From the NCBI GenBank assembly GCA_040772885.1, contig JAXGXF010000007.1, positions 120,520 to 184,519 on the forward strand: a stretch of DNA of 64,000 nt. The letters run 5' to 3'. A program made the position numbers and the translations under genes. This DNA comes from Pullichristensenella sp002068815 (GTDB taxonomy: Bacteria; Bacillota; Clostridia; Christensenellales; Aristaeellaceae). Every line of letters starts with the position of its first letter. Position 1 is the stretch's first letter. Below, in pieces: positions 8,208-17,068 of the stretch. The notes below the pieces were generated by a model, which did not search any database, was not told where the DNA came from, and was given only the letters and a program-made list of their open reading frames with translations.

Positions 8208-8432
8208 ATGGCGGAATTTGAACTGGATTGCCTGGGCGAGGCCTGCCCGGTGCCCCTGATGAAGACCGAGAAGAAGATGGCGGGGCTGAAATCGGGCGAC
8301 ACGCTGATCGTGCACATCGACCACAGCTGCGCGATGAAGAACGTGCCCGAGTGGGCGCGCAAGCAGGGGCACAACGTGGAGGTCGAGGAAGTGGGCGACG
8401 GAGAGTGGGACGTCATCATCGAGAAGTGCTGA
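8208..8432 (+). CDS. TusA/YeeD-family sulfur carrier protein
   Basis: 74 residues with the CPVP box; Cys13 is the persulfide site. It lies between the two halves of the split YeeE/YedE channel. YeeD-type TusA proteins accept thiosulfate sulfur delivered by YeeE, so this is the most likely receiver of imported sulfur. The start follows GAGGAGG. It shares the box (CLGEACPVPLMK versus CLGDMCPIPLMK) with the carrier at 6220 but lacks that protein's extra CTC cysteines, so the two are diverged paralogues. Confidence 0.92.
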   Translation: MAEFELDCLGEACPVPLMKTEKKMAGLKSGDTLIVHIDHSCAMKNVPEWARKQGHNVEVEEVGDGEWDVIIEKC

Positions 8433-8460
8433 CGATCCGTTGAAGGAAGGCGGTGCGACG

Positions 8461-9009
8461 TTGAAGCAGTTCTTCGATAAGATCAGCAAAAACCGCTACT
8501 ACGCGATGGTCTTCAAGAACCCCTTTACCTACGTGACCGGCGCGGTGCTTTTGTCGCTGTTCCAGATCGCGCTGTTCGCGTATTCCGGAAACCCGTGGGG
8601 CGTTTCGGGGGCGTTTGCGAACTGGGGCGCGTGGATCTACCGGCTGTTCGGCGGAAACGTCGACAAGTGGTACTACTTCTCGTCCTCCGGCGCGCAGCAG
8701 ACGCTCGACGCGGGCGTGCTCAACAACTCCGGAAGCCTGATGAACTTCGGCATCGCCGCGGGCGCGCTGTTGGCGGCGCTTCTCGCGTCGCAGTTCAAGT
8801 TCAAGAAGATCAAGTCCGTAAAGCAGGTCGTCGCGGCCGTGCTGGGCGGGCTCCTGATGGGCTACGGCGCGCGCTTGGCCGGCGGCTGCAACATCGGCGC
8901 GCTGTTCTCGAGCATCGCGTCCTTGTCGCTGTCGGGCTGGGTGTTCGCGCTGTTTTTGCTCGTCGGCGCGTTCATCGGGAGCAAGCTCCTGGCGAAGTTC
9001 TTCCTGTAG
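8461..9009 (+). CDS. YeeE/YedE-family sulfur transporter, C-terminal half
   Basis: 182 residues with four to five membrane segments and the diagnostic GYGARLAGGCNIGA motif (Cys143), the second-repeat counterpart of GGCASGT in the gene at 7517. The soluble N terminus (about 20 residues) is basic. I start it at the TTG at 8461 because GGAAGGCGGTG is correctly spaced; the upstream TTG at 8440 has no such site. The two halves and the TusA gene between them are evenly spaced and most likely form one channel complex. Confidence 0.85.
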   Translation: MKQFFDKISKNRYYAMVFKNPFTYVTGAVLLSLFQIALFAYSGNPWGVSGAFANWGAWIYRLFGGNVDKWYYFSSSGAQQTLDAGVLNNSGSLMNFGIAAGALLAALLASQFKFKKIKSVKQVVAAVLGGLLMGYGARLAGGCNIGALFSSIASLSLSGWVFALFLLVGAFIGSKLLAKFFL

Positions 9010-9022
9010 AAAGGGATAAAAC

Positions 9023-10249
9023 ATGGCGAAGACGGTTGAACACTACGACGTCGTCGTAATCGGCGGCGGCGCGGCGGGGCTGACCGCGGGCATCTACTGC
9101 GGGCGCGCGCGGCTCAAGACCCTGATCATCGAAAAGGCGCTGGTCGGGGGGCTCGCCACCTACACAAACGAGATGGAGAACTACCCGGGCTTCCCGGAGG
9201 GCAGCACGGGGCTGGGGCTGATGGAGCTGTTTCACAGGCAGGCGAAGAAATTCGGCGTACAGTTCAAGCTGACCGACGTAAAGGCCGTCCGGCTCGAGGG
9301 CGAGGACAAGGTCGTCGAGACGTTCCGCAACGAGTTCCACTGCAAGGCGGTGATCCTCGCGACCGGCGGCAAGCCCCGGCTGACGGGAGCTCCGAACGAG
9401 GACAAATACCTCTACGACAAGGGCATCTCGTTCTGCGCGACCTGCGACGCCGCGGCGAACACCGACAAGACCGTGCTCGTGATCGGCAGCGGCGACGCGG
9501 CGATCGAGGAGGGCATGTTCCTGACGAAGTTCGCGAAGAAGGTCATCGTCTCGGTGCTGCACGACGAGGGGATCATGGACTGCAACGAGATCGCGAAGGG
9601 CGAGGCGCTGAAGAACCCGAAGATGGAGTTCCTCTGGAACACGACCGTGCACGAGTTCCGCGGCGGCGAGGAGCACCTGCGCAGCGTGGCGCTGAAGAAC
9701 TCGAAGACCGGGGAGATACTGGACGTCCCGGTCGACACGTGCTTCATCTTCATCGGCTATCTCCCCAACACCGAGCTCTTCCGCGGCATGGTCGACATGA
9801 CGCGCGGCGGCTACATACTCACAAACGAGCGGATGGAGACGCGCATCCCCGGCGTGTTCGCGGCGGGCGACGTGCGCGAGAAGTTCCTCCGGCAGGTCGC
9901 GACCGCGGTCGGCGACGGCGCGATCGCAGGCTACGCGGCCGAGAAGTACATCGCCGAGAGCGAGATGTTCGAAAGCCAGGTCATGGGAGAGTCGCCCCGG
10001 ATCGTCTACGTCTACAACGCCGCGTCCGCCGGGGACCGCGAGCTGCTCGGCGCGATGGAGCAGTACGAGCAATGCCGCTGCGACCTGAAGCTGATCAAGG
10101 CCGACGTCTACAAGTCCAACGGCATCGCGCAGCGGCTGAACGTGAGCGAGACGCCCTGCGTCGTCTACATACGAGACGGCGAGGTCGTCGGAAGCGTGGC
10201 CTGCGACCGGATTTGCCCGGAGAACATCGACGCGCTTCGAAGAACCTGA
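9023..10249 (+). CDS. Thioredoxin-reductase-like flavoprotein with thioredoxin-fold C-terminal tail
   Basis: 408 residues. Residues 1-315 match bacterial thioredoxin reductase: the FAD-binding GGGAAGLTAG, the redox pair CATC (Cys138 and Cys141), the NADPH loop GSGDAA, and FAAGDVR near the C-terminal FAD site. A further 85 or so residues follow (from VYVYNAASAGD), resembling a thioredoxin fold with the cis-proline-type ETPCVVYIRDG strand but no CxxC where it is expected. Last gene of the sulfur operon, 13 bases after the transporter. It probably reduces persulfides or the TusA/YeeE system using NADPH, rather than acting as a housekeeping TrxB (inference). Confidence 0.88.
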   Translation: MAKTVEHYDVVVIGGGAAGLTAGIYCGRARLKTLIIEKALVGGLATYTNEMENYPGFPEGSTGLGLMELFHRQAKKFGVQFKLTDVKAVRLEGEDKVVETFRNEFHCKAVILATGGKPRLTGAPNEDKYLYDKGISFCATCDAAANTDKTVLVIGSGDAAIEEGMFLTKFAKKVIVSVLHDEGIMDCNEIAKGEALKNPKMEFLWNTTVHEFRGGEEHLRSVALKNSKTGEILDVPVDTCFIFIGYLPNTELFRGMVDMTRGGYILTNERMETRIPGVFAAGDVREKFLRQVATAVGDGAIAGYAAEKYIAESEMFESQVMGESPRIVYVYNAASAGDRELLGAMEQYEQCRCDLKLIKADVYKSNGIAQRLNVSETPCVVYIRDGEVVGSVACDRICPENIDALRRT

Positions 10250-10260
10250 TCAAACCCGAT

Positions 10261-10290
10261 GCTCCCCGGCCGGCGCCGGGGGGCGTTTTT
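10261..10290 (+). terminator. Rho-independent terminator of the sulfur operon
   Basis: A ten-pair stem (GCTCCCCGGC with GCCGGGGGGC, one G-T pair), loop CGGC, followed by GTTTTTAAA. Confidence 0.88.
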
Positions 10291-10332
10291 AAATCCCGGG
10301 CATTGGAAATACTGATCCGGGAGGTGTTCGGC

Positions 10333-11106
10333 ATGGGTTCCCGCAAATCGGTGATAACGTTCGGCATGGTCGCGATCCCGATCGCGATGTCCGCGGCGAC
10401 GCAGGACAACGACATACACTTCAACCAGTTGCACAAGGAGGACGGAAGCCGCATCCGCTACAAGAAGACCTGCGCCAATTGCGGCAAGGAGATCACCTCG
10501 GAGGACATCGTCAAGGGCTTCGAGTACGACAAGGACCAGTACGTTGTCGTGACCGACGAGGAGATCGAGAAGATCAAGACGGAGAAGGAGAAGTCGATCC
10601 AGATACTCCACTTCGCGCAGCTCAACCAGATTTCGCCTGTCTACTACGAAAAGACCTATTCGGCCGCGCCGGAGCCGGGCGGCGAGAAGGCGTTCGAGCT
10701 GCTGCGCGCCGCGCTGATGGCCGAGCAGAAGGTCGCGATCGGCAAGACCGTCATCGGAACGCGGGACACCTTGATGGCGATCATACCGCGCGAGGACGGC
10801 ATTCTGATCTCTACGATGCTCTACCAGGACGAGGTCCGGGAGCTCCCGAGACGCGCCGAGAAGCCCGCCGTCGACGAGGCGGAGCTCAACATGGCGAAAT
10901 TGTTGATCAACTCGATGGACACGCCGTTCGACCCGTCGAAATACAAGGACGAATACCAGGAGAAGCTCCGCGCGCTGATCGAGGCGAAAATCTCCGGCAA
11001 GGCGGTCGTCGCCGCGGAGCCGCAAAAGCCCGGCAAGATCATCGACCTGATGGAGGCGCTGAAGGCCAGCGTCGAGAGGGCGCAGAAGGAGAAGCAGCTC
11101 GCGTAG
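10333..11106 (+). CDS. ku: Ku domain protein, non-homologous end joining
   Basis: 257 residues, close to the usual bacterial Ku length. The start MGSRKSVITFGMVAIPI and the zinc-ribbon remnant CANCGKEI are typical, as is the core with VYYEKTYSAAPEPGGEKAFELLRAAL. The basic C-terminal tail (KASVERAQKEKQ) fits DNA and LigD interaction. Ku binds broken DNA ends as a homodimer and recruits LigD, whose gene starts two bases downstream. GGGAGGTG at 10320 sets the ATG at 10333; a terminator at 10261 separates it from the sulfur operon. Confidence 0.96.
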   Translation: MGSRKSVITFGMVAIPIAMSAATQDNDIHFNQLHKEDGSRIRYKKTCANCGKEITSEDIVKGFEYDKDQYVVVTDEEIEKIKTEKEKSIQILHFAQLNQISPVYYEKTYSAAPEPGGEKAFELLRAALMAEQKVAIGKTVIGTRDTLMAIIPREDGILISTMLYQDEVRELPRRAEKPAVDEAELNMAKLLINSMDTPFDPSKYKDEYQEKLRALIEAKISGKAVVAAEPQKPGKIIDLMEALKASVERAQKEKQLA

Positions 11107-11108
11107 AT

Positions 11109-13517
11109 ATGCTCGAAAAGTACAACGAAAAGCGGAATTTCGCAAGGACCCCGGAGCCGGAGGGAGAGGCCGCCGAGCGCGGGGGGCGGCTGCGCTTCGC
11201 CGTGCAGCACCACCGGGCGCGCGCGGATCACTACGATTTCCGGCTCGAGTGGGAAGGCGCGCTTCTGAGCTGGGCGGTTCCGAAGGGGCCTTCGTACGAC
11301 ACGCGCGACAAGAGGCTTGCGGTTCGGGTCGAGGAGCACCCGCTCGAGTACCGGAACTTCGAGGGCACGATCCCGAAGGGCGAGTACGGCGGCGGCACGG
11401 TGATGCTCTGGGACGAGGGCACGTGGGAGCCGCAGTCGGACGCCGAGAAGGGGCTTCGCGACGGGTCGCTGAAGTTCGCGCTCCGGGGCAGGCGGCTCAA
11501 GGGCAAGTGGGCGCTCGTCCGGATGAAGCCGAAGGAGGGCGAATCGAACGACAACTGGCTGTTGTTGAAGGAGCGCGACGAATACGTCAGGGACAATGAC
11601 GGGATTTCTGAATTCGACACGAGCGTCCGCACCGGGCGCACGATGGCGGAGATCGAGGCGGGCGCGGCGCCGAGGGTTGCGGCGAACCCGATGCAGCGAG
11701 TCGACGTGCAGCTCGCGTCGCTCGTCCGCGCGGTCCCCGAAGGCGGCGACTGGCTCTACGAATTGAAGTACGACGGCTACCGGATCGTCGCGTTCGTCGA
11801 GCGCAACGCCGCCCGGCTCGCCAGCAGAAACGGCAACGACATGACGGCCCGGTTCCCGTCCGTCGCCGACCAACTCGCGGACTGGGCCGCCGGGCGCGCG
11901 ATGGTGCTGGACGGCGAGATGGTGATCGCGGACGAGAACGGCCGGACCGACTTCCAGGCGCTGCAGTCGTACCTCAAGAATCCCGAGGGGAAGAACCCGG
12001 CGTACATGATCTTCGACATCCTCGCGCTCGACGGCAACGACCTCCGGGGAAGGCCGCTGATCGAGCGGAAGCGGGTGCTCGAGGCGCTGCTGGACGGCGC
12101 GCCGGAACCCCTGCACTTGAGCCGGCACGTCCGCGGGGGCGGGGAGGAGAGCCTTCTCGCCGCCTGCCGCCAGAATCTCGAGGGGATCGTCGGCAAAAGG
12201 GCCGATTCCCCCTACACCGGCGCGCGGAACGGCGACTGGATCAAGCTCAAGTGCGCAAGGCGGCAGGAGTTCGTCGTCGGGGGGTACACGACGTCCGAGA
12301 AGCGGGGCAGCGGCGTCAGCTCGCTGCTGCTCGGCGTCTGCGAAGATGGGGAGCTCGTCTACGCCGGGCGCGCGGGCACCGGCTTCGGCGGCGCGGACCG
12401 CGAGGCGCTCGAGGCGAAATTCGAGGGGTTAAGGCGAACGGAGCCGCCGTTCAGGGACGCGCCGAGGCCGAGGGCGGGCGAGCGCATCGCGTGGCTCGAG
12501 CCGGAGTTGGTCGCGGAGATTCAGTTCGCCGAGTGGACGGACGAAAACCTGCTGAGGCAGGCGAGCTTCAAGGGCCTCCGGGAGGACAAGGACCCCCGAT
12601 CGGTCGTCCGGGAGGCGGCGGAGAGCGAAACGGAGGAGGAAATCATGCAGGCAACGCGCGAAGGCGTCGTCGTCGAAGGGGTCAAAATCACGAATCCGGG
12701 CAAGGTGGTCTTCGAGAACCCGACCGTCACGAAGGAGGACGTCGTCCGCTACTACCAGCGGGTGTCGGCGCGAATGCTTCCCTACGTCAGCCGCCGGGTG
12801 CTCAGCATCGTGCGCTGCCCGAAGGGCGTATCGGAAGCCTGCTTCTACAAAAAGCACCCCGGCCCGGGAAGCGGCGGCGCGGTGACCGTCGCGATCCCGA
12901 ACAGCGAGGGCGAGATCGAGGACTATTTCTACATCGAGGGCGCCGCCGGGCTGATCTCCGAGGCGCAGATGGGCACGCTCGAGTTCCACATCTGGGGCAG
13001 CCGCGTCGAGACGCTCGAACAGCCGGACATGATGGTGTTCGACCTCGACCCGGACGAGGGGATGGACCTTAACACGGTGCGGGCCGGCGTGCGCGATCTG
13101 AAGAGCATACTCGACGAGCTCTCGCTGACTTCGTACCTCAAGACGAGCGGCGGCAAGGGCTACCACGCCGTCGTGCCGCTCGAGCCCTCCGCCTCGTGGG
13201 ACGCGTTTCACGACTTCGCGAGGCGCGTCGCCGAGGTGATGGAGCAGAAGTGGCCCGACTGCTACACGAGCAACGTCCGCAAGGTCAACCGCAAGGGCAG
13301 GATATTCATCGACTGGATACGCAACGGCCGCGGCGCGACGAGCGTCGCCCCGTACTCGATCCGCGCGCGAAAGGGCGCGAAGGTGTCCATGCCCATCCGC
13401 TGGGACGAGCTCGACCAGATCGCGCCCGACGGGATCGCCATGCGGGATGCGCTTGCGAGGATTCAGGGCGCCGACCCGTGGGAGGGGTTCTTTCAGACCC
13501 GGCAGTTCCTGAAATAG
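11109..13517 (+). CDS. ligD: Multifunctional ATP-dependent DNA ligase LigD
   Basis: 802 residues in three domains. Residues 15-160 are the 3'-phosphoesterase (HHRARADHYDFRLEW, IPKGEYGGGTV). Residues 190-500 are the ATP-dependent ligase with the adenylated lysine in ELKYDGYR (Lys220). Residues 520-802 are the archaeo-eukaryotic primase-type polymerase with the catalytic FDLDPDEG acidic motif and the primer-binding TSGGKGYH. The order phosphoesterase-ligase-polymerase is one of the known arrangements; mycobacterial LigD has the polymerase first. It is coupled to ku by a two-base gap. The pair repairs double-strand breaks without a template. Confidence 0.96.
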   Translation: MLEKYNEKRNFARTPEPEGEAAERGGRLRFAVQHHRARADHYDFRLEWEGALLSWAVPKGPSYDTRDKRLAVRVEEHPLEYRNFEGTIPKGEYGGGTVMLWDEGTWEPQSDAEKGLRDGSLKFALRGRRLKGKWALVRMKPKEGESNDNWLLLKERDEYVRDNDGISEFDTSVRTGRTMAEIEAGAAPRVAANPMQRVDVQLASLVRAVPEGGDWLYELKYDGYRIVAFVERNAARLASRNGNDMTARFPSVADQLADWAAGRAMVLDGEMVIADENGRTDFQALQSYLKNPEGKNPAYMIFDILALDGNDLRGRPLIERKRVLEALLDGAPEPLHLSRHVRGGGEESLLAACRQNLEGIVGKRADSPYTGARNGDWIKLKCARRQEFVVGGYTTSEKRGSGVSSLLLGVCEDGELVYAGRAGTGFGGADREALEAKFEGLRRTEPPFRDAPRPRAGERIAWLEPELVAEIQFAEWTDENLLRQASFKGLREDKDPRSVVREAAESETEEEIMQATREGVVVEGVKITNPGKVVFENPTVTKEDVVRYYQRVSARMLPYVSRRVLSIVRCPKGVSEACFYKKHPGPGSGGAVTVAIPNSEGEIEDYFYIEGAAGLISEAQMGTLEFHIWGSRVETLEQPDMMVFDLDPDEGMDLNTVRAGVRDLKSILDELSLTSYLKTSGGKGYHAVVPLEPSASWDAFHDFARRVAEVMEQKWPDCYTSNVRKVNRKGRIFIDWIRNGRGATSVAPYSIRARKGAKVSMPIRWDELDQIAPDGIAMRDALARIQGADPWEGFFQTRQFLK

Positions 13518-13525
13518 AGCGCCCT

Positions 13526-14482
13526 TTAGAGAAGGTGATCCGCAAGCCCGTACGTCCAGCTCCCGAACGGCTTCGCGATCGCCTCGCTGACGTAGCAGAT
13601 TCCCTTGCCCAGCCGCATGATCGACGCCGGGCACTCCATCGAGATCGGGCCGTAGAGCTCGAGCCGCGAGATCATCCGCTGCCACGATTCGCCGCCGGGG
13701 TTGCAGAAGCTGTGCAGCTCGAACCGCTCACGGGCGTTCGCGATGTCGCGCGGGCCGATCGTGACCGCGCGCGGCGGCACCGCCCAGACGTCGCCGGACG
13801 CGCCCATCGGCGCGAACAGCGCGTTTTCGCAGATCGTCAGCGGCGTCTCGGTCGTGAGCCTGGAGCCGAGCGTCAGGAATTCCTCGAGCGAATCCGCATG
13901 GAACTCCGGCGCGCCGGGGTCGATGAACGCGGTGTGGCCCGGCCAGCCGGTCGCGGAATACACGACGTCCGCGCCGCCGCCGCCGACCTCCTCGATGATC
14001 GAGGAATAGACGTCCGTCCCCTTGTTTTCATTGGTAAATACATGCCAGTGCCCGACGTCCGGCCGCAGGTCCTCGCGGATTTTCCCGTAGAAGTGGTGCC
14101 GGAACGAATAGCCCAGCCCCGCGCCGTAGGTGAGCGGCGCGACGTTTCCGTCCTCGTCGGCCCACTCGTCCATCGCGAACGCGTGGACGTTTCGGCAGGA
14201 GACATTGTGGCGGTTGATCGTCTCCGCGATCGCCTGATACGCCCCCGGCCACTGGTTCGGGAAGATCATCGCAAGAGGCGTGTCGTTCACGTCGCTCAGA
14301 TAGATGCGGTGGAACACGTCCATCACCATCATGAGCGTCGGGTCGTGCACGACGCGCACGCTGTACCCGTTTTCGTTTGTGTACTCCATCTCCTCGCGGC
14401 GGATATTGCGCGCGCGCTCGAGCACCTCGGGGGCGTATTTCGGGAGCCACGGGGCCGGTTGAAAGCGGAATTCGCTTATCAT
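13526..14482 (-). CDS. NagB/glucosamine-6-phosphate isomerase-like protein with altered active site
   Basis: 318 residues, somewhat longer than NagB (about 266). It keeps FAMDEW (NagB FNMDEY, the general-base aspartate) and a GWPGHTAFIDP loop equivalent to the NagB GNDGHIAFNEP loop. There the histidine is kept (His183), but the catalytic aspartate is proline (Pro181) and the glutamate is aspartate (Asp188). It is last in the importer 1 operon, after the permease. It probably isomerises, deaminates or hydrolyses an unusual phosphorylated amino sugar, but the changes make ordinary GlcN6P deaminase activity doubtful. Start at 14482 chosen for its GGATGGAG site. Confidence 0.72.
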   Translation of the reverse strand: MISEFRFQPAPWLPKYAPEVLERARNIRREEMEYTNENGYSVRVVHDPTLMMVMDVFHRIYLSDVNDTPLAMIFPNQWPGAYQAIAETINRHNVSCRNVHAFAMDEWADEDGNVAPLTYGAGLGYSFRHHFYGKIREDLRPDVGHWHVFTNENKGTDVYSSIIEEVGGGGADVVYSATGWPGHTAFIDPGAPEFHADSLEEFLTLGSRLTTETPLTICENALFAPMGASGDVWAVPPRAVTIGPRDIANARERFELHSFCNPGGESWQRMISRLELYGPISMECPASIMRLGKGICYVSEAIAKPFGSWTYGLADHLL

Positions 14483-14506
14483 ATCTTTCTCCATCCTTTT
14501 CTTAAG

Positions 14507-15490
14507 TCAGCCGTGCCGGCGGCGGTTGGCCTCGTCGATGGCCACGGAGACCACCATGATGCTGCCGATGAGCACGCTCTGCAGGTTCGTGTCGATGTTA
14601 AACAGCGTCAGCGCGTTCGAGATCAGCGCCATCAGCAGAATGCCCAGGAACGTTCCGAGGATCGAGCCCTCGCCGCCGTTGAGCGACACGCCGCCGATCA
14701 ACAGCGCCGAAATCACGCGGAACTCGACGCCCTGCCCGAGCGACGCCGGCGCGGAGCCGTAGCGCGAGATCGAGAGCACGCCCGCGAACGCCGCGCACAG
14801 CCCGATCAGCATGTAGAGCGCGTAGACAAACCGCTTGACGCCGATGCCCGACAGGCGCGCGGACTCCGGGTTCGAGCCGATGAAGTACGCCTGGTGGAAG
14901 AACGATATGTACTTCAGCAAAAACGCGGCGGCGAGCGTGATCGCGAGCATGCACACGATCAGGGTCGAGACGCCGAACACGTTCCAGTTCTGCACGATCG
15001 CCTTGAACGCCATCGGGAAGTTCGACAGCGTCGACGAGTTGATGATCATCAGCCCCACGCCCTTGAACGCCATCCACGTGCCCATCGTCGCGATCATCGG
15101 CAGCACCTTGAGCCGGACGACGATGAAGCCGTTGAGCGCCCCGATCGCGATGCCGGTCAGCAGCCCGCCCAAGATGCACACCGGGATCGGCAGGCCCGCG
15201 TTCAGCATCAGCCCGCAGACGAACGCCGAGCAGCCCATGTTCGAGCCGACCGAGAAATCGGTGTTGCCGGCGATCAGCGAGACCGTCAGAAACGCGCCGA
15301 TGATCATGTCGGTCGCCATGTAGTTGCCGACGATGCGGAAGTTCGCGGCGCTTAGGAACTGGCGGTTGTTGAGCGACATGAACACCGAGAGCAGCAGGAC
15401 CAGCAGCAGGATCACGATCTCGCGCACCTCGAAGATTCGCCCGACGACGTATTTCAGGCCGCCCTCGCGGGGCTCGGTTTTTTCAGACAT
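14507..15490 (-). CDS. Importer 1: sugar ABC permease, RbsC family
   Basis: 327 residues with eight to ten hydrophobic segments and the family GGVSLNGGEGSILGTFLG loop near residue 270 that contacts the ATPase. The N-terminal 25 residues are charged and cytoplasmic. Family members form a homodimeric channel for pentoses, hexoses, polyols or sugar acids. It lies 12 bases after the ATPase gene and starts after GAGGAGGG. Only one permease gene is present in this operon, unlike importers 2 and 5. Confidence 0.92.
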   Translation of the reverse strand: MSEKTEPREGGLKYVVGRIFEVREIVILLLVLLLSVFMSLNNRQFLSAANFRIVGNYMATDMIIGAFLTVSLIAGNTDFSVGSNMGCSAFVCGLMLNAGLPIPVCILGGLLTGIAIGALNGFIVVRLKVLPMIATMGTWMAFKGVGLMIINSSTLSNFPMAFKAIVQNWNVFGVSTLIVCMLAITLAAAFLLKYISFFHQAYFIGSNPESARLSGIGVKRFVYALYMLIGLCAAFAGVLSISRYGSAPASLGQGVEFRVISALLIGGVSLNGGEGSILGTFLGILLMALISNALTLFNIDTNLQSVLIGSIMVVSVAIDEANRRRHG

Positions 15491-15502
15491 GCCGTTCCCT
15501 CC

Positions 15503-17002
15503 TCACTCGGCCTCGAGGCCGCTGGTCAGCGCCATGATGCGCTCCTCGGTGATGCGCCCGAGCGGAAGCTCGCCGGACACGCGGCCCTCGTACAGTGCGA
15601 GCACGCGGTCGGAGGCGCTGATGAGCTCCGGCATCTCGGAGGAGATCATCAGTACGCCGATCCCCTGCCGGGCGAATTCGCGGATCATCGCGTGGATGGA
15701 CTCCTTCGTGCCGACGTCGATGCCGCGCGTGGGCTCGTCGATCAGGAGTATCCGCGGGTGGCGGCTCATCCACATCGCCATCAGCACCTTCTGCTGGTTG
15801 CCGCCGGAGAGCTGCCGGACCTTCTTGTCGACGCCCGGCGCCTTGATCTGGAACGTGTGCCGGTACTCCTTCGCGCACTCGGTCGCCTTTTTGAACTGCA
15901 TGAACCCGCGGCGGATGAAGCGGTCGACGTTCGCGGCGAGCACGTTGTCGCGGATCGACATGCGCAGAAACAGCCCCTTGTTCTTGCGGTCCTTCGTGAT
16001 GTAGGCCATGCCGAGCGCCTTCGCCGCGCCGGGCGAGGGGATGTGCGCCCTCGCGCCGTCTATGTAGATCGCGCCCGCGGTCGGCGGGTGCACGCCGAAG
16101 ATGCACTCGAGGAGCTCCGTGCGCCCGGCGCCCTCGAGCCCTGCCAAGCCCAGCACCTCGCCGCGGTGAAGCGAAAACGACACGTCCTTGAGCGCGCGCT
16201 TGTACGAGAGCCCCTCGACGCGCAAGAGCTCGCCCCCGACGGGGCTCGTGCCCGCGCCGTAGTTGTACACCACGTCGCGCCCGACCATGTGGCGCACGAG
16301 CTCGTCCTTGCAGGTGTCCCGGACCCGCAGCGTCGTCACGTATTTGCCGTCGCGCATGACCGTCGCCCGGTCGCAGATGCGAAAGACCTCCTCGAGGCGG
16401 TGGGAGATGTAGATGATCGACACGCCCTTGTCGTTGAGCGTCCGCATGATCTGCATCAGCACGTTCGTCTCCCTCTCGGTGAGCGCCGAGGTCGGCTCGT
16501 CCAGAATCAGTATCTTCGCGTTTTTCTTGACGGCCCTAAGTATCTCGACGATCTGCTGGCGGCCGATGCTCAGGCGCCGCATCGCGCGCCGCTCGTTGAC
16601 GTCGGGGAAGCCGTATTGGTCGAGCAGCGCGCGCACCTCGCGGTGCATGCGGCGGTAGTCGATGCCGCCCCAGCGCGTGCGCGGCGGGCGGTTCACAAAC
16701 ACGTTTTCGCTGACGGTCGAGGTCGCGAACACCGCGAGTTCCTGATGCACGATGCTGATGCCCCGCTTTTCGGCGTCCATCGTGTCCTTCAGCCGGATCT
16801 TCTCGCCCTCGAAGAGCACCTCGCCGGCGTCCGGCTGGCAGATGCCCGAGAGCACCTTCATCAAGGTCGATTTTCCCGCGCCGTTTTCGCCGAGCAGCGC
16901 GTGGATTTCGCCGCGGCAGAGGTCGAAGTGCATGTCGTCCAGCGCCTTTACGCCGGGAAACTCCTTGACGATGCCTCTTAAATGGAGTACACAGTCGTCC
17001 AA
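15503..17002 (-). CDS. Importer 1: sugar ABC ATPase with two nucleotide-binding domains
   Basis: 499 residues, a duplicated RbsA/MglA-type ATPase. The first domain has Walker A GENGAGKST (residues 38-46), a signature LSIGRQQ and Walker B ILILDEPTSAL. The second has the family's degenerate Walker A and signature LSGGNQQKV followed by LLIDEPTRGID. The start is the TTG at 17002, eight bases after GGGAGG; upstream codons in frame lack a site. It sits between the binding-protein and permease genes, separated from the former by a perfect hairpin. Confidence 0.93.
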   Translation of the reverse strand: MDDCVLHLRGIVKEFPGVKALDDMHFDLCRGEIHALLGENGAGKSTLMKVLSGICQPDAGEVLFEGEKIRLKDTMDAEKRGISIVHQELAVFATSTVSENVFVNRPPRTRWGGIDYRRMHREVRALLDQYGFPDVNERRAMRRLSIGRQQIVEILRAVKKNAKILILDEPTSALTERETNVLMQIMRTLNDKGVSIIYISHRLEEVFRICDRATVMRDGKYVTTLRVRDTCKDELVRHMVGRDVVYNYGAGTSPVGGELLRVEGLSYKRALKDVSFSLHRGEVLGLAGLEGAGRTELLECIFGVHPPTAGAIYIDGARAHIPSPGAAKALGMAYITKDRKNKGLFLRMSIRDNVLAANVDRFIRRGFMQFKKATECAKEYRHTFQIKAPGVDKKVRQLSGGNQQKVLMAMWMSRHPRILLIDEPTRGIDVGTKESIHAMIREFARQGIGVLMISSEMPELISASDRVLALYEGRVSGELPLGRITEERIMALTSGLEAE

Positions 17003-17028
17003 GCGGCAGACCTCCCTTCTTCCCAAAT

Positions 17029-17056
17029 CCCCGGCATTCCCGAGGGAATGCCGGGG
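17029..17056 (-). promoter_or_regulatory. Intercistronic hairpin after importer 1 binding-protein gene
   Basis: A perfect 13-base inverted repeat (CCCCGGCATTCCC and its complement) around a two-base centre, between the binding-protein stop and the ATPase ribosome site. No T-run follows on the minus strand, so it is more likely an mRNA 3' stabiliser or partial attenuator than a full terminator. Confidence 0.75.
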
Positions 17057-17068
17057 AGAGGCCCATCG

